The notes under the pieces are model-generated. The model searched no databases. It had not been told where the DNA came from and was given only the letters and a program-made list of their open reading frames with translations. The translations under genes and the position numbers were made by a program. 64,000 nucleotides of DNA. It comes from JACNJF01 sp050288105. Lineage in GTDB: Bacteria > Pseudomonadota > Gammaproteobacteria > GCA-001735895. This document shows positions 51,663-61,623 of this stretch, piece after piece. Within the stretch, counting starts at the first letter, position 1. The number at the start of each line of letters is the position of its first letter. The stretch covers positions 172,790-236,789 of the forward strand of contig JBNKDE010000009.1 of the NCBI GenBank assembly GCA_050288105.1, written 5' to 3'.

Positions 51663-53273
51663 TCAGGAACTGCAGGACAGCATAGAGCAACCGGCTCTAT
51701 GACGCGCCCACTCTGGCCTTCTCTGGCAGTATTGATCAAATTCCGACAGCTCCTCATAAGGTGATTTCATTGCGCTGATTAAATGGTTTAGTACCGTGCA
51801 ATCACCCTGCTGCTGAATACCATCTATCGCCAGCTGCGCCAGGTAGTTGCGTAATACAAAACGCGGATTGACTCGATTCATTAAATCCATTCGCTGCGAC
51901 TCAGTAACTCCTGACGCCTGCAGCAGACTCTGGTATAGCTCAATCCAGTCCAGCAAATGTGCGCGATAGCAGTTGTTGTCGCTAGTGTCCTGATACCAGG
52001 CGGGGCTGAATAACTGATCCAGCTCCTCACTAATCAGTTCTCTTGACTGCATGACATTCAGCTTAGCCAACGCGCGATAAAACAGGGTCATATCGGTTTC
52101 GACCTCTCGCAAAACCTTTTCCAGCGCTGCATGAAGCTGCTGTATCTGCTGACTGCTTTGTTGAAAGCCCAGCTTGTTTGCAAACATATGCGCTGACTTT
52201 TCACGGTAATAATCGCTGTAATGCTGCAACGCGGCTTCCAGCGGCTGGACTTCATTGATCAGCGGGTAGATAGCCTCTGCCAGCTGCAAAAGGTTCCACT
52301 GTGCAATCTGGGGTTGCTGTCCAAAGCGATAACGCCGACCAGCGGCATCGGTTGTATTTGGTGTCCAGTCCGGATCATAGTCCTCCAGCCAGCCATAAGG
52401 CCCGTAATCAATAGTTAAGCCAAGAATTGACATATTGTCGGTATTCATCACGCCGTGCACAAAACCCACGCGCTGCCAGTGTACGATCATCTCTGCGCTA
52501 CGAACGCAAATTTCATCGAACCAGGCGACATAGCTCGTTTTGCAGGGCTCGCCCAGATGAGGAAAATCGGTACGGATACAGTAATCAACCAGCTTGCGGA
52601 GATTCTCAACATCTCGCTGAGCGCTTAGAATCTGGAAATTACCGAAACGAATAAAACTGGGCGCAACGCGACAGACAATCGCACCCGGCTCATATTCAGG
52701 ATGACCGTCATAAAACATATCTCGTACTACCTTTTCACCCGTTAGCAGCAGACTTAATGCACGTGTGGTCGGTACGCCAAGATGAAACATAGCTTCACTA
52801 CATAGATATTCGCGTAGCGAGGAACGTAAAACAGCCAGACCATCGGCCGTCCTCGAATAGGGTGTTGGCCCTGCCCCCTTTAGCTGCAAACTCCAGCGCT
52901 GCCCGCGATGATTGATGACATCGCCTAGCACAATAGCCCTGCCATCTCCCAGCTGACCCGCCCAGTTACCAAACTGATGCCCGCCATAACACATCGCATA
53001 GGGTTGCATCTGTTCCAGCACCTGATTACCGGACAGAATTGCTAAAAACTCTTCCTGACTGGCAGCGCAAACATCCAGATCGAGCTGAGTCATCATCGCT
53101 TCTGAATACGCAAGCAGGGAAGGATTGCGAACAGGTGTTGGTTTTACCAGTGAATAACAGGCATTCTTTACCTGACGACGATAATTCTCCACTACTGGAT
53201 CACCCGCAAGCTCGCGGGTGAAGCTATTGTCAAAGCTGAGTTGCTGGAGCGATGTTTTTGATAGGCTGCGCAT
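51663..53273 (-). CDS. selO: Protein adenylyltransferase SelO
   Basis: A 536-residue pseudokinase-fold enzyme that transfers AMP to Ser/Thr/Tyr of target proteins, with a role in redox response. Motifs: YGGHQFGNWAGQLGDGRA (residues about 95-112), LKGAGPTPYSRTADG, and the metal-binding VMNTDNMSILGLTIDYGP. The C-terminal Cys in MLSCSS corresponds to the selenocysteine of eukaryotic SELENOO. Longer than E. coli YdiU (478 residues). Confidence 0.94.
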   Translation of the reverse strand: MRSLSKTSLQQLSFDNSFTRELAGDPVVENYRRQVKNACYSLVKPTPVRNPSLLAYSEAMMTQLDLDVCAASQEEFLAILSGNQVLEQMQPYAMCYGGHQFGNWAGQLGDGRAIVLGDVINHRGQRWSLQLKGAGPTPYSRTADGLAVLRSSLREYLCSEAMFHLGVPTTRALSLLLTGEKVVRDMFYDGHPEYEPGAIVCRVAPSFIRFGNFQILSAQRDVENLRKLVDYCIRTDFPHLGEPCKTSYVAWFDEICVRSAEMIVHWQRVGFVHGVMNTDNMSILGLTIDYGPYGWLEDYDPDWTPNTTDAAGRRYRFGQQPQIAQWNLLQLAEAIYPLINEVQPLEAALQHYSDYYREKSAHMFANKLGFQQSSQQIQQLHAALEKVLREVETDMTLFYRALAKLNVMQSRELISEELDQLFSPAWYQDTSDNNCYRAHLLDWIELYQSLLQASGVTESQRMDLMNRVNPRFVLRNYLAQLAIDGIQQQGDCTVLNHLISAMKSPYEELSEFDQYCQRRPEWARHRAGCSMLSCSS

Positions 53274-53324
53274 TATCGTAATATAACGCGAGCGGGAATA
53301 CAGGTCTCAACGTTTGAAGTAGGG

Positions 53325-54185
53325 TTAATCCAGCTCAAAGGCCATTTTTTCCAGCGTATCTGCGCGAATATCATCAAAATCATGTTCACTTAGTTGAAGA
53401 TATTCAAGCACACACTGTTTCACCCGCTGCCACTCATGGTCATCTTCTACGCCGGCATTGACGCGCTCGATATGTTCAGCGATTTTAAGCACAGCCATAA
53501 AACCTCTTTCACAGCTTTGCTGATCATCGTCTGTAGCATCGTCCAGAAATTCTCGGACATTATGGTGATTCAAAATAATCTGTTGCAGATGCTCCGGTAC
53601 CGCCCAGCTCGAGGAAAGGTAATAGCCCAGTACCGCATGATCAAAGTTATAGTACTGATTCTCGAAGTAGGTAATATCGTAATCAGGGTGGTTGATATAC
53701 TGCTGGTAAAATTTCAGGTAATCGTTTTTACGTTGCTGGATCAGAGCATGCCCAGCGTTATGAAACAACCCCAGCAGATAAGCCTCATCTGACGAACAAT
53801 TGATCAGTTGTGGCGCAAGGCTGGCTGAGATCATTGCAATATTAGATGGGGATTCCCAGTAGCGCGGCAGGTTTTCACCCTTGCCATCGAAGGTCTGGCG
53901 TAGCACCAGGCCCATCACAATATTCACGGTATAGGATATACCCAGTAGCGTAACCGCCTGCCGAATGGAACTCACCTTATTCCTTAACCCGAACAGTGGT
54001 GAATTCACCGTTTTTAAAACCATGCCCGAGATACCCGCATCCTTCTGAATAATATCGGTAATTTCTGAAAGATCCGGTTCGGGCTTCTGGATGGCTGAAT
54101 TTAAATCACTTAGAATTTCAGGTGCTGGTGGAATCTTAATTTCAGCAAGCAGTTTGCTTAGTTCCTGTTCATTGTGCTGTGTCAT
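53325..54185 (-). CDS. HDOD domain signalling protein
   Basis: A 286-residue protein with an HDOD domain (about 12-210): IKIPPAPEILSDLN, ISGMVLKTVNSPLFG and SIRQAVTLLG are hallmarks, while the catalytic HD pair of true HD phosphohydrolases is absent. No partner domain. HDOD proteins act as signalling scaffolds, often around c-di-GMP and motility. It follows hemY by 42 bases on the same strand and might be read through. Confidence 0.88.
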   Translation of the reverse strand: MTQHNEQELSKLLAEIKIPPAPEILSDLNSAIQKPEPDLSEITDIIQKDAGISGMVLKTVNSPLFGLRNKVSSIRQAVTLLGISYTVNIVMGLVLRQTFDGKGENLPRYWESPSNIAMISASLAPQLINCSSDEAYLLGLFHNAGHALIQQRKNDYLKFYQQYINHPDYDITYFENQYYNFDHAVLGYYLSSSWAVPEHLQQIILNHHNVREFLDDATDDDQQSCERGFMAVLKIAEHIERVNAGVEDDHEWQRVKQCVLEYLQLSEHDFDDIRADTLEKMAFELD

Positions 54186-54227
54186 TAAAGCTTACTCGGT
54201 TAATCTGCACAAACCGCTTAACAAAGC

Positions 54228-55427
54228 CTAAGAGGATTTCTTTAGCGACAGAGTCAGCCCTTGCTGATAGTAACGGCAGGCCTTCTCGGTTTCACCCAGC
54301 TCCTTGCGTTTATACAGGTTGGCTAGCTCCAGGCAGTTTTCCGCACTGGGCTTAATGCCAACGCTGGCTTCAAGATAATTTTGTGCCTTGCCCCAGAGTT
54401 TGAGCCTGATGCATATGCGCCCCAACGCCAGTAACAGCACATCACTGCTGCCGTAATCGGTTAACCAGCTTTCAGCAGTGTTAAGCTGACTGGTGGTATC
54501 CTCCATCTGCATACGGCCAAAGTAGTCCACCAGGCTTGCGTCCCATTGCCTGTTTACTGACTTGACTATCATCTGTTCGACGGCCTTTTGCTGCTTGCTG
54601 TCTGCACCACGTAGTTCTATGTATCTCAGTACCAGATCAGGGTTCGTTTGATAGTCTTTCGACAGCTTTGACCATGCTTTTTCAAGATCAGCACTACTAT
54701 GCAATGCTGCCTCCTGCATACAGCCCAGATAGGTGCGCATTTCTATTTCTTTTAAGCGTGCTTCGCGAAACAGTTTTTTACGCCGCAACTCCGGCAACAA
54801 CTCGCAAAGCTGCGGCCACTCTTCAATTTGGTAATACACTTTGGCCAGCAGCTTAGTCACATAATCATGTTTAGGTGCCAGAGTCCGCAAATTAGTCAGC
54901 GTTGCCAGTGCGCGCTCTGTCTGACTGGAAGCGATCTGTAGCTCTGCCTGTGTAACGCCAATCGCAATTTCTGCCTCTGGGCGCGCCTCATGCGCCTGTT
55001 TGAGATAATCATCACGCGCATCATACTTACCCAGTTGCTGAGCAGCACGTGCCGCGGCCAGGTAATTTAACAGCGGGTTTTCAGCATATTCGACCAGTTT
55101 GATCAGGTTGCTCTCAGCCTGCTCAAAACGACCTTCCGCAAGGTCCATCAAGCCCTGACTTAACAAACGATGACTCTTCTCTTTTCTGCGACCTTGCGCC
55201 TGTTTTTTCATGCTGCGTGGCATACGCCAGATCGATAAAAAAATCTTAAGTACAATCTGTAACAGCACGGAAATGACCACCAGCGCCACGATACCAAATG
55301 CCAGACTGGTTTCCAGAGAAAAGTCGGCGTACTGAATTAGCACAAAGCCGGGGTCTTTTTGCACCAGCAAAACAGCCAGTAAAACAGCAATAACAAGGAC
55401 TAGTAGACTGATAATAAATTTAACCAT
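54228..55427 (-). CDS. hemY: HemY protein
   Basis: A 399-residue inner-membrane protein with two N-terminal helices (about 3-22 and 40-62), the HemY_N region, and cytoplasmic or periplasmic TPR repeats up to the C-terminus. Always found after hemX in gammaproteobacteria; function in late heme synthesis is not settled. It overlaps hemX by eight bases. Confidence 0.93.
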   Translation of the reverse strand: MVKFIISLLVLVIAVLLAVLLVQKDPGFVLIQYADFSLETSLAFGIVALVVISVLLQIVLKIFLSIWRMPRSMKKQAQGRRKEKSHRLLSQGLMDLAEGRFEQAESNLIKLVEYAENPLLNYLAAARAAQQLGKYDARDDYLKQAHEARPEAEIAIGVTQAELQIASSQTERALATLTNLRTLAPKHDYVTKLLAKVYYQIEEWPQLCELLPELRRKKLFREARLKEIEMRTYLGCMQEAALHSSADLEKAWSKLSKDYQTNPDLVLRYIELRGADSKQQKAVEQMIVKSVNRQWDASLVDYFGRMQMEDTTSQLNTAESWLTDYGSSDVLLLALGRICIRLKLWGKAQNYLEASVGIKPSAENCLELANLYKRKELGETEKACRYYQQGLTLSLKKSS

Positions 55428-56526
55428 TGTCAGCCTCCTGTTGTGGTGTAGCCGCGCGTTTTTGCTGAATCTCTTTCAGTAATCTCAATGAACCGCTGAT
55501 ATCCGGGAACAGGGGTTTTAAACTGGATTTCTGTAATTGAAGTAAGGCGTCATAAAAATCTGCATTAGGCGCGTTTTTAAGATCGTAGTAATCACTGAAC
55601 AGCTTTACGTTTTCTGCCATCAATTGTTCAAACTGACTGGCGTCACGCTCCAGTATGCTCCAGCGCGTCAGCTTTAAATTGTCTTCCAGCTTTTGTCGTA
55701 CATCAATAATGTGGGTGACTTGCGCACTCTCGGTATCAACCGACGCTTTCTTTTTGATCGTAACCAGTGAGCTTAAAAAATTCGCAATACGTTGATCCAG
55801 CGGTAACGATGGATCAACAGGCGCTGCCTGTTGTGTCGCTGGTACTGACCTGGGCACTTTTGCCTTAGCTACATATTCAGGGGTGAGCGAATTAATCTGT
55901 CGCGCCAGACGTGCAGCTAACAGCGTCATCCCAACCAGATCAGGACGCTTACGAGTTTTAAGGGCGGCAATCTCATCATTGATCTGCACTCGCACAGGCA
56001 ACAATCCGGGATCAGCGAGCTGTGCTATTCGACTGCTTGCCGCATCCAGGGTCTTTGCTGCACCTTCAAAATCCTGTTCCAGGATCAGTTTGTGCTGGGC
56101 AATCGACATCAGATACTCAACTTCAGCCAGCTTCCAGCCGTTTTCATCGCGCCCATATAGCTCGTACAGTTTCGCTGTCGAATCCAGTAATGATTGCTGA
56201 CGCTGTGACAGATCATTAATGACCTGATCGGTCTTCCCTTTAGCCTGTTGTAAGGGCCTTAGCAGGTTATCCATTTCGGCACGAGTCGGCATGCCAGCCA
56301 GCTGAGCGCGTAACTCAGTGATGACCGCCTGGTTATTATTCTGGTATTGCAGGAATTGTTTCCAGCCCCAGAAACCCGCTGCGGCTAGCGCTGCGATCAC
56401 AATAAGAAATAGAAATACAGGGAGTAGATAGCTTCGCTTTGGAGTTTGCTGATTGCCTGCTTCAGTGGTGTCACTATGAGCGGCATCAGTGGTTTCCTGT
56501 TGATCCTGGTTTTCGAGTTGTTTCAT
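55420..56526 (-). CDS. hemX: HemX protein (uroporphyrinogen-III C-methyltransferase-like)
   Basis: A 368-residue bitopic membrane protein: about 30 cytoplasmic residues, a helix (about 33-55) and a long helical periplasmic domain with coiled coil (about 60-125). It belongs to the HemX family by position and layout; despite the annotated name no methyltransferase motif is visible. Nine bases after hemD. Confidence 0.9.
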   Translation of the reverse strand: MKQLENQDQQETTDAAHSDTTEAGNQQTPKRSYLLPVFLFLIVIAALAAAGFWGWKQFLQYQNNNQAVITELRAQLAGMPTRAEMDNLLRPLQQAKGKTDQVINDLSQRQQSLLDSTAKLYELYGRDENGWKLAEVEYLMSIAQHKLILEQDFEGAAKTLDAASSRIAQLADPGLLPVRVQINDEIAALKTRKRPDLVGMTLLAARLARQINSLTPEYVAKAKVPRSVPATQQAAPVDPSLPLDQRIANFLSSLVTIKKKASVDTESAQVTHIIDVRQKLEDNLKLTRWSILERDASQFEQLMAENVKLFSDYYDLKNAPNADFYDALLQLQKSSLKPLFPDISGSLRLLKEIQQKRAATPQQEADNG

Positions 56527-56535
56527 TTATCGTTA

Positions 56536-57318
56536 TCAAAGCCTGGTGTTGTGCCACGCCTGCAGTGCCTGCAGGATGCCTTCGTCGCTGGCATTTCTGG
56601 CAATTATAATTGATCCATTATGTCCCAGATTGTTAGCAGTTTCACGCATTCTTTCGCTAATCAGTAGCCAGGGAATGCGCTTTAACTGCTGTAATTCCTG
56701 CGCCTGAAGCAAATCGAAACAGTTACGCAATCCTTCTGCACTGGTAAAAATCGCCACATCCGGGAACTGGCTACCTATCCGGTTGCCGAAAGCCTGCGCT
56801 GGATAGTCAGGGATACCTCGTGTATAGACCTCACAGTAATCCACTCTGGCCCCTCGCTCTCTAAGTGTATCACCCAGCAGATTTCTTCCGGCCTGACCTC
56901 GAAAGATGATGATTTTTTTATTGTTAACCTGCTGTAAATTCTGTGCAGCCAGCAGACCTTCACTGTCATAGGAAGTTGCCGGAATAATTTTCGATTCAAC
57001 ACCTTGCTCACGTAATGCCTGCCAGCTACCCTTACCGATCACACCCATCTGCAATTGCGCGGGTAAATCTGCAGCGGAAAAGTACCTGAACGCATAGTCA
57101 ACTGCATTACGACTCACGAACAGTGCAATATCGTATTCAGCTAGTGAGCTGGATAAATCCGCAAGTTGGTCAGCATTGCTGGATTCAGATATCTCGATAG
57201 TGGGAAATTCGACAACCCGAAACCCCTGTTGCTGCAGGCTTTCGGTCAGTGACCGGCTCTGGTGAGCCGGCCGGGTATTGAGACACAGTGGTTTTATTGC
57301 AGACACTGCATTATTCAT
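56536..57318 (-). CDS. hemD: Uroporphyrinogen-III synthase HemD
   Basis: A 260-residue enzyme closing the tetrapyrrole ring. LNTRPAHQSRSLTESL, FVSRNAVDYAF, IFRGQAGRNLLGDTLRERGA (by parts) and FTSAEGLRN are typical. I use the ATG at 57318, which overlaps the hemC stop by eight bases, rather than an upstream TTG at 57354. Confidence 0.93.
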   Translation of the reverse strand: MNNAVSAIKPLCLNTRPAHQSRSLTESLQQQGFRVVEFPTIEISESSNADQLADLSSSLAEYDIALFVSRNAVDYAFRYFSAADLPAQLQMGVIGKGSWQALREQGVESKIIPATSYDSEGLLAAQNLQQVNNKKIIIFRGQAGRNLLGDTLRERGARVDYCEVYTRGIPDYPAQAFGNRIGSQFPDVAIFTSAEGLRNCFDLLQAQELQQLKRIPWLLISERMRETANNLGHNGSIIIARNASDEGILQALQAWHNTRL

Positions 57319-58243
57319 GTAACCGCGCCAGAATGGCGTCTGCTCCCTGTGCAATCAGGTCCTGTGCCAGGCGCACACCCAGTGACACTGCTTCACTTGC
57401 AGGCCCCCGAATCTCAGAACGCAACACAATACTGCCATCAGGCTCACCGACCAGTCCACGCAGGTATAGCTGATCTCCTTCCAGCACGGCATAACCTGCC
57501 AGTGGCACCTGGCAGCCCCCATTGAGGGTTTCATTCATCGCTCGCTCGGCCTGTACTCTCAACGTGGTGTCTGCGTCAGCCAGAGGCGCGATCAACTCTC
57601 GCACGGCTGCATCATCTGAGCGAGCTTCAATACCAATGGCTCCCTGCCCGATTGCGGGTAACGATTCTTCCGGTTCCAGGCAACTGCGGATACGCGCTTC
57701 AAATCCCAGTCTTTTCAGGCCCGCTGAAGCCAGTATGATGGCGTCGAACTCTCCATCATCGAGTTTTCTCAGGCGTGTGTTCACATTACCGCGTAACCAG
57801 TCGATCCTGAGCGCGGGGTAGCGCTCACGGATTTGGGTCTGACGACGCAAACTGGAAGTGCCCACCAGGGCGCCCTCAGGCAATTCAGACAGGCTCTGGT
57901 AGCGATTAGAAACAAAGGCATCACGCGGATCTTCGCGCTGCATAATCAGCGAAAGCTCAAGCCCTGCAGGAAATTCCACTGGAACATCTTTCATCGAATG
58001 GACGGCAATATCGGCTTCACCGGCCAGTATGCCCGCTTCCAGCTCCTTGACAAACAGACCCTTACCGCCGACCTTGGCCAGCGGGGCATCAAGAATTTTA
58101 TCTCCCTTGGTCTTCATGGTGACCAGTTCGATTTCCAGCTCGGGATAGATAGCTTTTAGACGTCGGCTTACTTCTTCAGCCTGCCAAAGTGCGAGTGGAC
58201 TGCTGCGAGTCGCAATCCTTAGAGTTTTAAGTGAATTATTCAT
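57311..58243 (-). CDS. hemC: Porphobilinogen deaminase HemC
   Basis: A 310-residue hydroxymethylbilane synthase. RIATRSSPLALWQA, GGKGLFVKELE, VHSMKDVP, GTSSLRRQ and the dipyrromethane cofactor Cys244 in NGGCQVPLAG are all present. Starts the hemC-D-X-Y run; upstream lies algR on the same strand. Confidence 0.97.
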   Translation of the reverse strand: MNNSLKTLRIATRSSPLALWQAEEVSRRLKAIYPELEIELVTMKTKGDKILDAPLAKVGGKGLFVKELEAGILAGEADIAVHSMKDVPVEFPAGLELSLIMQREDPRDAFVSNRYQSLSELPEGALVGTSSLRRQTQIRERYPALRIDWLRGNVNTRLRKLDDGEFDAIILASAGLKRLGFEARIRSCLEPEESLPAIGQGAIGIEARSDDAAVRELIAPLADADTTLRVQAERAMNETLNGGCQVPLAGYAVLEGDQLYLRGLVGEPDGSIVLRSEIRGPASEAVSLGVRLAQDLIAQGADAILARLHE

Positions 58244-58251
58244 GGTGGCGC

Positions 58252-58280
58252 ATTATAGGGCAGCACTTCGGTTTCGTGAA
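58252..58280 (-). promoter_or_regulatory. Candidate hemC promoter giving an almost leaderless mRNA
   Basis: On the minus strand TATAAT (58257-58252) is preceded at 17 bases by TTCACG (a 4/6 match to TTGACA). Initiation would fall about two bases before the hemC ATG at 58243, so the message would be nearly leaderless. No Shine-Dalgarno sequence is visible before this ATG. Confidence 0.4.
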
Positions 58281-58315
58281 CTGCGATCATGCAACGATTT
58301 GCCCAAACAGGCGAT

Positions 58316-59047
58316 TTACAGGCTTTTTAGTAGCTTACGTACACCAGACAGATGTCGACGACTGATTTCCAGTTTATCGTCTATGTCATGGAAAAACACC
58401 TGATGACCATCAGAGTTATTCTTCATACCCGCCACCTTGTCCAGCCGTACCAGGGCGTTGCGGTGTACGCGATGAAACTCCCGGGTAAATTCAAGCTCCA
58501 GATCCTTCAACGGCTCTTCGATCAAAACTTCCCCACCGGTGTGACGCACGGTGACATATTTCTGCTCTGCGCGAAAATAATAGATATCCTGTAGTGCTAT
58601 CAGTACCAGGTTACCACGCACGCGAGCGCATATATGCTCACGCTCATCCTGCTGAATCACCTCGCCCAGAGTGTCCTGCATCTGCGCGCGATTCAACTGC
58701 CTGCTGGTTTCCAGCGCCTGGCGCAGGCGTTCCAGCTTGACCGGTTTAAGCAAATAATCAACCGCATGCGACTCAAAAGCTTCCAGCGCGTGATCCGCAA
58801 AAGCTGTGGTAAAAATAATTGCTGGGGGATTATGCTGATGCGACAGCTGCAGCGCCGCTTCGAGACCGTCCATGCCGGGCATGCGAATATCCATCAACAC
58901 GATGTCGGGTTGATATTGTTCACATCGATCCAGTGCCTCCTGACCATTCTGGGCTTCGCCGACTATCTGATAGCTGTTCAGGCTATCGATCAGTCGCCGC
59001 AAACGATCCCTGGCCGGCTTTTCATCATCCACTAGCAGTATCTTCAT
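58316..59047 (-). CDS. algR: LytTR-family response regulator, AlgR-like
   Basis: A 243-residue regulator with receiver domain (acidic pocket Asp7/Asp8, phospho-acceptor Asp53, Lys102-region KPVK) and C-terminal LytTR DNA-binding domain (about 140-240; EFHRVHRNALV motif). Located between algZ-type kinase and hemC exactly as AlgR in Pseudomonas, where it controls alginate and type IV pilus minor-pilin genes. Confidence 0.92.
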   Translation of the reverse strand: MKILLVDDEKPARDRLRRLIDSLNSYQIVGEAQNGQEALDRCEQYQPDIVLMDIRMPGMDGLEAALQLSHQHNPPAIIFTTAFADHALEAFESHAVDYLLKPVKLERLRQALETSRQLNRAQMQDTLGEVIQQDEREHICARVRGNLVLIALQDIYYFRAEQKYVTVRHTGGEVLIEEPLKDLELEFTREFHRVHRNALVRLDKVAGMKNNSDGHQVFFHDIDDKLEISRRHLSGVRKLLKSL

Positions 59048-59069
59048 TTCTTTCAGGCTGAATCCCGCG

Positions 59070-60167
59070 TTAAATTTTCACTTTTATAGGTATACATATG
59101 TTTACTTTATATAGATCATTTTCCACAACATGCTCTAATTTTGCCTGCCCCTGGAATGCGAGATCGAGTCGCTCACGAATGTTTTCCAGCGCCATTCGGT
59201 TACCTTTGTCGTGCGCCCTGGCAGTTTTGGGGTTTAACGGATTACTGATCTGAATAATCAGGTCTTCAGCCTGTTGAATCGAGATTCTTACCTCTCCACC
59301 ACCTGGCACAGGCTCAATGCCGTGATAAATGGCATTCTCTACCAATGGCTGCAAGGTCAAAGCAGGTAAATTGATCTCTTCCAGTTGCGCATCTATCTGC
59401 CACACCACCCTAAGGCGCTCATCCAGGCGCAGGCTTTCCAGATCAATATATTCCTGGGTAAAGTTGATTTCCTGTTGCAGGGTGATACTCGAATCCGCAT
59501 TCAGGCTGGCTCGAAACAGTTCAGCCAGGCTTTCTATAGCGCGCTCGGCACGCTCTGGTTGATCGTAGGTGAGACTAGCAATAGTGTTCAGGCTATTGAA
59601 CAGGAAATGAGGGCGAATACGCGCCTGCAATGCCTGTAATCTGGCACGCGATTCCGTGCGTAACATGCGCTGGCTGTGATGTTGCATATAAAAATAGCGC
59701 AATGCCAGCCCCTGAAGCACCAACGCAATTGTGACGTGGCGAAGTACCACTGCCCACTCGCTAGAATGATTGAACAGGCCAAACTGAAACCAGCCATTTA
59801 AACGATAAGCCATCAGCGACATAAACAGTGTGACCAGGGTGACTGCCAGTAAGCTCAATAGCGTAATCCGCGCAGGATCAGATCTATACCGGCTGCGTCG
59901 AATCAGGCATAGCAAGCCCGCGCTACCCAACCCAATCCACTGAATCAGCATCGAAATCAATGCAATATCCACAAACATCCGGCTACTACCGCCATAACTA
60001 CCCAGCGCAAACACGATAGCAATCAACTCCAGCACCAGGATCAGCCTTAAGATGCTTTCACCTTTACAATAATCCGGCAAATAACAGCTGTTTTGCTCTT
60101 CAGATAAAGAATTTGCAGATTTTTTTTGCATTGAGTCTTGCTTTCCTGTCATTGACAATGCAAGCAT
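59070..60167 (-). CDS. algZ: LytS-type sensor histidine kinase, AlgZ/FimS-like
   Basis: A 365-residue membrane kinase: about four to five hydrophobic segments (38-160), then a HisKA_7TM/His_kinase-type core with RPHFLFNSLNTIA (His187), VENAIYHGIEP and an NPL...KGNRMALENIRERL ATP region. The LPDYC segment near the N-terminus is also found in AlgZ. It starts 67 bases from the divergent argH and precedes algR by 22 bases. The first of three possible Met starts is used. Confidence 0.9.
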   Translation of the reverse strand: MLALSMTGKQDSMQKKSANSLSEEQNSCYLPDYCKGESILRLILVLELIAIVFALGSYGGSSRMFVDIALISMLIQWIGLGSAGLLCLIRRSRYRSDPARITLLSLLAVTLVTLFMSLMAYRLNGWFQFGLFNHSSEWAVVLRHVTIALVLQGLALRYFYMQHHSQRMLRTESRARLQALQARIRPHFLFNSLNTIASLTYDQPERAERAIESLAELFRASLNADSSITLQQEINFTQEYIDLESLRLDERLRVVWQIDAQLEEINLPALTLQPLVENAIYHGIEPVPGGGEVRISIQQAEDLIIQISNPLNPKTARAHDKGNRMALENIRERLDLAFQGQAKLEHVVENDLYKVNICIPIKVKI

Positions 60168-60234
60168 AGCCGATTTTCAACAGGCATGAACGCTCAGGCG
60201 TTATTCAGTAACCAGAAGTAATTCGGAAAATTCA

Positions 60235-61623
60235 ATGACCAGTAAAGATTCGCGTATGTGGGGTGGCCGCTTTCAGGAACAAACCGACGCTTTCGTCGAG
60301 GCCTTCACCGCTTCGATTAATTTTGATCAACGCCTTGCCATGGTAGACATCCAGGGCTCTCTGGCTCATGCCAAGATGCTGCACAAGATTGGAATCCTGA
60401 GCGCACAGGAATTGCAGCAGATCGAACACGGATTGAAAGCAATCCAGCAGGAGATTAGATCCAAACAGTTCAACTGGTCGGTGAAACTTGAAGACGTACA
60501 TATGAACATCGAATCACGCCTCACCCAGTTGATTGGAGATACCGGCAAAAAGCTGCACACCGGGCGCTCCAGAAATGACCAGATTGCTACCGATATACGC
60601 CTTTACCTGCGTGAAGAAATTACCATATGCATGCAACTCATACGTCAGTTCCAGCATGGCTTACTGGATCTGGCTGCTGAGCATAGCGATACCATTATGC
60701 CTGGCTTCACCCATTTGCAGGTTGCACAACCAGTAACCTTTGGTCACCACATGCTGGCCTGGTTTGAAATGCTGCAACGTGATCATAGTCGACTGCAAGA
60801 CTGTCGCCAGCGCATGAATATCATGCCGTTAGGTGCCGCTGCACTGGCAGGCACATCCTATCCACTGGATCGCGAATACAGTGCCGAGCTGCTGGAGTTT
60901 GACGCCCCATCGCGTAACTCCCTGGATGCGGTCAGCGATCGTGATTTTGCTATTGAGTTCTGCGCGGCAGCAGCTATTTGCATGACACATATGTCGCGCA
61001 TGGCAGAAGAGATGGTGATCTGGTCTTCAGCTCAGTTTAACTTCATCGTGTTACCTGACCGCTACTGCACTGGCTCATCCATCATGCCGCAAAAGAAAAA
61101 CCCTGATGTACCTGAACTGGTTCGTGGTAAGACTGGACGAGTGAATGGCCATCTGGTGAGCCTGCTAACACTGATGAAATCGCAGACGCTGGCGTATAAC
61201 AAAGACAACCAGGAAGACAAGGAACCGTTGTTTGATACACTAATTACGTTACAGAATTCATTGCACGCTTTTGCTGACATGGTGCCTAACATGCAGGTCA
61301 ATAAAACAGAAATGTACCAGTCTGCACGTAAGGGATTTGCTACAGCAACCGACCTGGCTGATTACCTGGTAAAAAAGGGTCTGCCGTTTCGCGATGCGCA
61401 TGAAGTGGTTGGTAATGCGGTGGCATTCGCAATCCAGCAAAACAAAGATTTATCAGAGTGCACACTGGAAGAACTTCAACAATTTGATGCGCGTATCGAA
61501 CAAGATGTATTCCAGGTGCTAACGCTGGAAGGATCGGTTAATGCTCGTGATATCATTGGTGGCACAGCACCGCGACAGGTACAGTTTCAGATCGAGCAAT
61601 GTCGTCAGCTAATCGGTGGATGA
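60235..61623 (+). CDS. argH: Argininosuccinate lyase ArgH
   Basis: A 462-residue enzyme of the fumarase superfamily that yields arginine and fumarate. MWGGRF, HTGRSRNDQIATD, GFTHLQVAQPVTFGHH and the flexible catalytic loop GSSIMPQKKNPD are present, at normal length. Divergent from algZ, as in pseudomonads. Its 3' end overlaps a convergent gene by 15 bases. Confidence 0.97.
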   Translation: MTSKDSRMWGGRFQEQTDAFVEAFTASINFDQRLAMVDIQGSLAHAKMLHKIGILSAQELQQIEHGLKAIQQEIRSKQFNWSVKLEDVHMNIESRLTQLIGDTGKKLHTGRSRNDQIATDIRLYLREEITICMQLIRQFQHGLLDLAAEHSDTIMPGFTHLQVAQPVTFGHHMLAWFEMLQRDHSRLQDCRQRMNIMPLGAAALAGTSYPLDREYSAELLEFDAPSRNSLDAVSDRDFAIEFCAAAAICMTHMSRMAEEMVIWSSAQFNFIVLPDRYCTGSSIMPQKKNPDVPELVRGKTGRVNGHLVSLLTLMKSQTLAYNKDNQEDKEPLFDTLITLQNSLHAFADMVPNMQVNKTEMYQSARKGFATATDLADYLVKKGLPFRDAHEVVGNAVAFAIQQNKDLSECTLEELQQFDARIEQDVFQVLTLEGSVNARDIIGGTAPRQVQFQIEQCRQLIGG

